Of a DNA stretch of 9,159 bases, positions 6,880-9,159 are shown one piece after another; positions within the stretch are counted from its first letter, which is position 1; each line of letters opens with the position of its first letter. The notes beneath the pieces are model-generated. The model ran no database searches. It was not told the DNA's origin and worked only from the letters and a program-made list of their open reading frames with translations. This DNA comes from Opitutaceae bacterium (lineage in GTDB: Bacteria; Verrucomicrobiota; Verrucomicrobiia; Opitutales; Opitutaceae), in NCBI GenBank assembly GCA_029979145.1, contig JAPOIC010000070.1:1-9159 (forward strand), given 5' to 3'. The position numbers were made by a program, and so were the translations under genes.

Positions 6880-7869
6880 ATGGCTCCCTCCACCGACTCC
6901 CTGCCGCTGCCCGTTTCCCGTCTCGCCCTTGGCACCTGGGCGATGGCGGGCGGCCCGCTCTGGGGTCCGCAGGACGAGGCCGACTCCATCGCCACGATTC
7001 AAGCCGCGCTCGACGCCGGCATCACGCTGATCGACACCGCGCCGGGCTATGGCGGCGGCCGCAGCGAAGAGATCACGGGCCGGGCCTTGCGCGGCCGCCG
7101 GGACCGCGCGTTGCTCGCCACCAAGGTCGGCGGCAGCGACCTCGGCTACGACTCCTCCATCGCGTCGTGCGAGGCGAGTCTGCGACGGCTCGACACCGAC
7201 TGCCTCGACTTGCTGCAAATCCATTGGTGCCCGCCGGGCTCGCCGCTGGAGGACACGATCGCGGCCTTTGAAAAACTGCGCGCCGACGGCAAGGTGCGCG
7301 CCCTCGGCGTGAGCAACTGCGGCCCGCAGACCCTCGGCCGCCTGCGCGCCACGGGCACCGGCTGGGTCACAAACCAACTCGCCTACAACCTCCTGTGGCG
7401 GGCGATCGAGTTTGCGATCGTCGAAGCCTGCGCAGACGCCGGCCTTGGCATCCTCTGCTACAGCCCACTCGCCCAAGGCCTCCTCACCGGCCGGTTTCGC
7501 GACGCGTCCGCCGTCCCCGCCGGCCGCAACCGCACGCGGCACTTTGCCCCGAATCACGAGCTCTCGCGCCACGGCGATGCCGGCCATGAAGCCCTTACCT
7601 TCGCGACCATCGCCAAGGTGCGAGCGGTGGCCGACGCCCTGGGCGAGCCGATGGGCGACGTCGCCCTGGCCTGGCTGCTGCATCAACGCGGAGTCAGCTC
7701 CGTCATCTTCGGCGCGCGCAATCCCGCCCAAGTCGCGGCCAACCTGCGGTCCGCCGAGCTCCGGCTCGACGAGGGCACGCTCGCGGCCCTGGACGCCGCC
7801 ACCGCCGACCTCAAGGCCGCCCTCGGCCCCAACGCTGACATGTGGAACGCCGAGACGCGTATTGTGTGA
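6880..7869 (+). CDS. Aldo/keto reductase family oxidoreductase
   Basis: A 329-residue NADP-type aldo/keto reductase, a (beta/alpha)8-barrel enzyme that reduces aldehydes or ketones, or oxidises sugars at C1. The catalytic tetrad is visible: D52 and Y57 in TLIDTAPGYGGGRSEE, K82 in LLATKVGG, H115 in LLQIHW. Further family marks are RLALGTWAMAGG (14-25), the second half SNCGPQTL, NQLAYNLLWR, GILCYSPLAQGLLTGRF, and the C-terminal cofactor region SSVIFGARNPAQVAANL. Length is typical for the YajO/general stress protein 69-like bacterial group, so the gene looks intact. Its substrate cannot be told; sugar-dehydrogenase activity (for example on L-galactose or L-fucose-like sugars) is a possibility suggested by the neighbourhood only. 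It is isolated on both sides by repeat elements, so it is probably a single-gene transcription unit. No Shine-Dalgarno motif precedes the ATG at 6880. Confidence 0.92.
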   Translation: MAPSTDSLPLPVSRLALGTWAMAGGPLWGPQDEADSIATIQAALDAGITLIDTAPGYGGGRSEEITGRALRGRRDRALLATKVGGSDLGYDSSIASCEASLRRLDTDCLDLLQIHWCPPGSPLEDTIAAFEKLRADGKVRALGVSNCGPQTLGRLRATGTGWVTNQLAYNLLWRAIEFAIVEACADAGLGILCYSPLAQGLLTGRFRDASAVPAGRNRTRHFAPNHELSRHGDAGHEALTFATIAKVRAVADALGEPMGDVALAWLLHQRGVSSVIFGARNPAQVAANLRSAELRLDEGTLAALDAATADLKAALGPNADMWNAETRIV

Positions 7870-7912
7870 GGGGTCTCACGCAGCGGCACGGAGAGACGGA
7901 GTCAGAATTTGG

Positions 7913-8118
7913 AATTCAGAAGCCAGGAAAACAGGAATCGGACCTCTTGGTTCCGAAGCGGAAGCTGACCGAGTGAAGCTTGGTGAAGCATAAGGTAGGG
8001 CGGCCGGTCCCAGGCCGCCGTTTCATTGCCCAGCCCGGCGCGCTGGGAGAGCGCGCCCTGCCCAACGGCGATCCCATCGCTGAGCAATTCCGGTTCCTGG
8101 TTTCCTGGCTTCTGAATT
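7913..8118. repeat. TTCAGAAGCCAGG inverted repeat, copy B (interrupted)
   Basis: Arms 7913-7941 (starting AATTCAGAAGCCAGGAAAAC) and 8090-8118 (ending TTTCCTGGCTTCTGAATT) pair at 27 of 29 positions, the best-conserved long palindrome in the window. The spacer is 148 nt and contains the double-hairpin module, whereas in copy A the spacer is only 14 nt. Confidence 0.85.
7994..8062. repeat. Double-hairpin module (GGTAGGGCG type), copy B
   Basis: Closing arms GGTAGGGCG (7994-8002) and CGCCCTGCC (8054-8062) pair at 8 of 9 positions, with a G-T wobble-type mismatch at the remaining one. Inside are GGCGGCC (7999-8005)/GGCCGCC (8013-8019) with loop GGTCCCA, and GGCGCGCT (8037-8044)/AGCGCGCC (8050-8057) with loop GGGAG. 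Both stems are perfect though their sequence differs from copy A. Confidence 0.84.
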
Positions 8119-8162
8119 TTCACCCCAGTTTCTGACTCTGCGCCTCCGCTCCTCTGCGTGAG

Positions 8163-8289
8163 TCCATTCCCCCTCCGCCCGCCGTCGAAATCCCCGCGAT
8201 GCGACACAAAGCACTTGCGACCACTCGCCGTTGCGCAAGAACAGAAGCACCCTGCCGTCGCGACGGTCCCCTTTAATCCCCCTGCGTTT
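8163..8289 (+). promoter_or_regulatory. Leader of the TIM-barrel isomerase gene with small palindromes
   Basis: This unique 127-bp stretch lies between repeat copy B and the ATG at 8290 and must contain that gene's promoter. It holds CTTGCG (8214-8219)/CGCAAG (8234-8239), the 8-bp palindrome TTGCGCAA (8231-8238), and the perfect 12-bp palindrome CCGTCGCGACGG (8255-8266), 23 bp before the start codon. These may be operators or RNA hairpins; no clear -35/-10 pair was found. Confidence 0.35.
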
Positions 8290-9159
8290 ATGCCAAGACC
8301 CGTTACCCTGTTCACCGGCCAATGGGCCGACCTGCCGCTCGAGCAACTTGCCCCGCTCGTCAAATCCATGGGCTACGACGGTGTGGAGCTCGCCTGCTGG
8401 GGCGACCACTTCGATGTGGACGCCGCCGCATCCTCCAAAGCCTACGTGAAGGCCAAGTGGGAACTCCTCGCGGACCACGGGCTCACTTGCTACGCGATCT
8501 CCAGCCACCTCGTGGGTCAGGCGATCTGCGATAATATCGACGAGCGCCACCAAGCCATCCTCCCGCCCGACGTCTGGGGTGACGGCAAGCCTGAGGGCGT
8601 GCGCAAACGCGCCGCCAAGAAGATGATCACCGCCGGCAAGGCCGCGCGAAAGTTCTTCGACGCCAAGCCGGGCCGCGGCCAGAAGGACGACTTCCCCGCG
8701 GTCGTGAACGGTTTCACCGGCTCCTCGATCTGGCATTCGATCTACGCCTTCCCGCCGACCTCGCAGGCGTATTGGGACCAGGGCTTCGCCGATTTCGGCA
8801 AACGCTTCGGCCCGATCCTCGAGGCCTTTGACAAGCTCAACGTCAACTTCGGCCTCGAGGTGCACCCGACCGAGATCGCGTTCGACATCGCCTCCTCCGA
8901 GCGCGCCATCGCCGCCGTCAAGGGCCACAAGCGCTTCGGCTTCAACTACGACCCGTCGCACCTCGGCTACCAAGGCGTCGACTACGTGAAGTTCATCCGC
9001 GCCTTCGCCAACCGCATCTACCACGTCCACATGAAGGACGTCTGGTGGGGCCACGGCGACGGCAGCGTCGGCGTCTTCGGCGGCCACGTGAGCTTCGGCG
9101 ACGCCCGACGTTACTGGGACTTCCGCTCGCTTGGCCACGGCGACATCCAGTTCGAGGAC
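8290..9159 (+). CDS. Sugar phosphate isomerase/epimerase, AP-endonuclease-2-type TIM barrel (partial)
   Basis: The first 290 codons of a gene that continues past the right edge; the frame is open throughout. It belongs to the xylose isomerase-like TIM-barrel family (Pfam AP_endonuc_2), whose members isomerise or epimerise sugars and inositols using a divalent metal. Visible signs: the N-terminal strand and helix VTLFTGQWADLPLEQLAPLVKSMGYDGVELACWGDHFD (residues 5-42), LTCYAISSHLVGQ, and the metal-site strands FGLEVHPTEIAFD (E190, H192), FGFNYDPSHLGYQGVD (D221, H224) and IYHVHMKDVWWG (H245, H247, D250). The expected final metal-ligand Glu would lie in the last barrel strand, outside the window. 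A segment at about residues 88-130 (PPDVWGDGKPEGVRKRAAKK and following) is a helical insertion lining the pocket. There is no signal peptide, so it is cytoplasmic. The substrate is unknown. Start: the first in-frame ATG, with no Shine-Dalgarno motif. Confidence 0.88.
   Translation, partial: MPRPVTLFTGQWADLPLEQLAPLVKSMGYDGVELACWGDHFDVDAAASSKAYVKAKWELLADHGLTCYAISSHLVGQAICDNIDERHQAILPPDVWGDGKPEGVRKRAAKKMITAGKAARKFFDAKPGRGQKDDFPAVVNGFTGSSIWHSIYAFPPTSQAYWDQGFADFGKRFGPILEAFDKLNVNFGLEVHPTEIAFDIASSERAIAAVKGHKRFGFNYDPSHLGYQGVDYVKFIRAFANRIYHVHMKDVWWGHGDGSVGVFGGHVSFGDARRYWDFRSLGHGDIQFED

Larger units (their letters stand above)
7875..8162. repeat. Composite inverted-repeat element, copy B
   Basis: A 288-bp element beginning 5 bp after the aldo/keto reductase stop. 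Outer arms 7875-7905 (starting CTCACGCAGCGGCACGGAG) and 8132-8162 (ending CTCCTCTGCGTGAG) pair at 24 of 31 positions. The middle arms at 7913-7941 and 8090-8118 and the double-hairpin module at 7994-8062 are nested concentrically inside. Positions 7942-7993 hold extra sequence with three GAAGC copies that has no equivalent in copy A. No coding potential is evident. Confidence 0.86.

Noticed and set aside
6699..6995. Minus-strand open frame (98 codons) over repeat copy A and the reductase start
   Set aside because: Most of it is repeat sequence and it overlaps the 5' end of a confident gene; no motif supports it.
6604..8162. Composite transposon carrying the aldo/keto reductase
   Set aside because: The flanking elements are non-coding palindromes that differ in internal order; there is no transposase, no target-site duplication was seen, and the reductase has base composition like its neighbours.
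6604..8162. CRISPR array or tRNA/ncRNA gene in the repeat regions
   Set aside because: The repeats are inverted and only duplicated, not regularly spaced direct repeats, and no cloverleaf or known RNA motif was recognised.
8023..9138. Minus-strand open frame (371 codons) across the TIM-barrel isomerase and into the repeat
   Set aside because: The plus strand carries the recognisable xylose isomerase-like protein with metal-site motifs; the minus frame is low-complexity and runs through repeat copy B.

Overview
The window is GC-rich (gene-dense bacterial DNA, no introns, short intergenic gaps). Its genes lack Shine-Dalgarno sequences, and the mix of protein families (divergent FucI-like isomerase, NamZ/DUF1343 lipoprotein, TIM-barrel sugar isomerase/epimerase, AraC regulator of the long-cupin type) together with complex palindromic intergenic repeats is most like a chromosomal segment of a carbohydrate-degrading Verrucomicrobiota of the Opitutaceae type. 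This taxonomic guess is inference from gene style, not from a marker gene.

Layout. (1) Positions 1-499, minus strand: the 5' part of an AraC-type regulator (sensor domain only; the DNA-binding domain lies beyond the left edge). (2) An 85-bp divergent intergenic region. (3) 585-2213, plus: a FucI-like sugar isomerase with recognisable metal ligands, followed by a strong intrinsic terminator and a second hairpin. (4) 2347-6593, plus: a tightly packed four-gene set: GlxK/GarK-type glycerate kinase, DUF2062 membrane protein (ATGA overlap), NamZ/DUF1343 lipoprotein (7-nt gap), and D-isomer-specific 2-hydroxyacid dehydrogenase (2-nt gap). (5) 6594-6879: intergenic region filled by a 223-bp composite inverted-repeat element. 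(6) 6880-7869, plus: aldo/keto reductase. (7) 7870-8289: intergenic region holding a second, 288-bp, differently nested version of the same element, then a ~127-bp unique leader with small palindromes. (8) 8290-9159, plus: the N-terminal 290 residues of a xylose-isomerase-like TIM-barrel protein, cut by the right edge.

How the genes may work together. The AraC regulator probably senses a sugar and controls the divergent isomerase. In the four-gene set a 2-hydroxyacid dehydrogenase and a glycerate kinase could form a hydroxypyruvate/glyoxylate -> glycerate -> phosphoglycerate route, while NamZ would release MurNAc from peptidoglycan fragments outside the cytoplasm; the link between these activities is unproven. 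The aldo/keto reductase and the TIM-barrel isomerase fit sugar oxidation/epimerisation but are probably separate transcription units.

No defence system, CRISPR array, transposase, phage gene or RNA gene was seen. The most unusual content is the pair of modular, nested palindromic repeat elements flanking the aldo/keto reductase, whose hairpins differ between copies by compensated base-pair changes.
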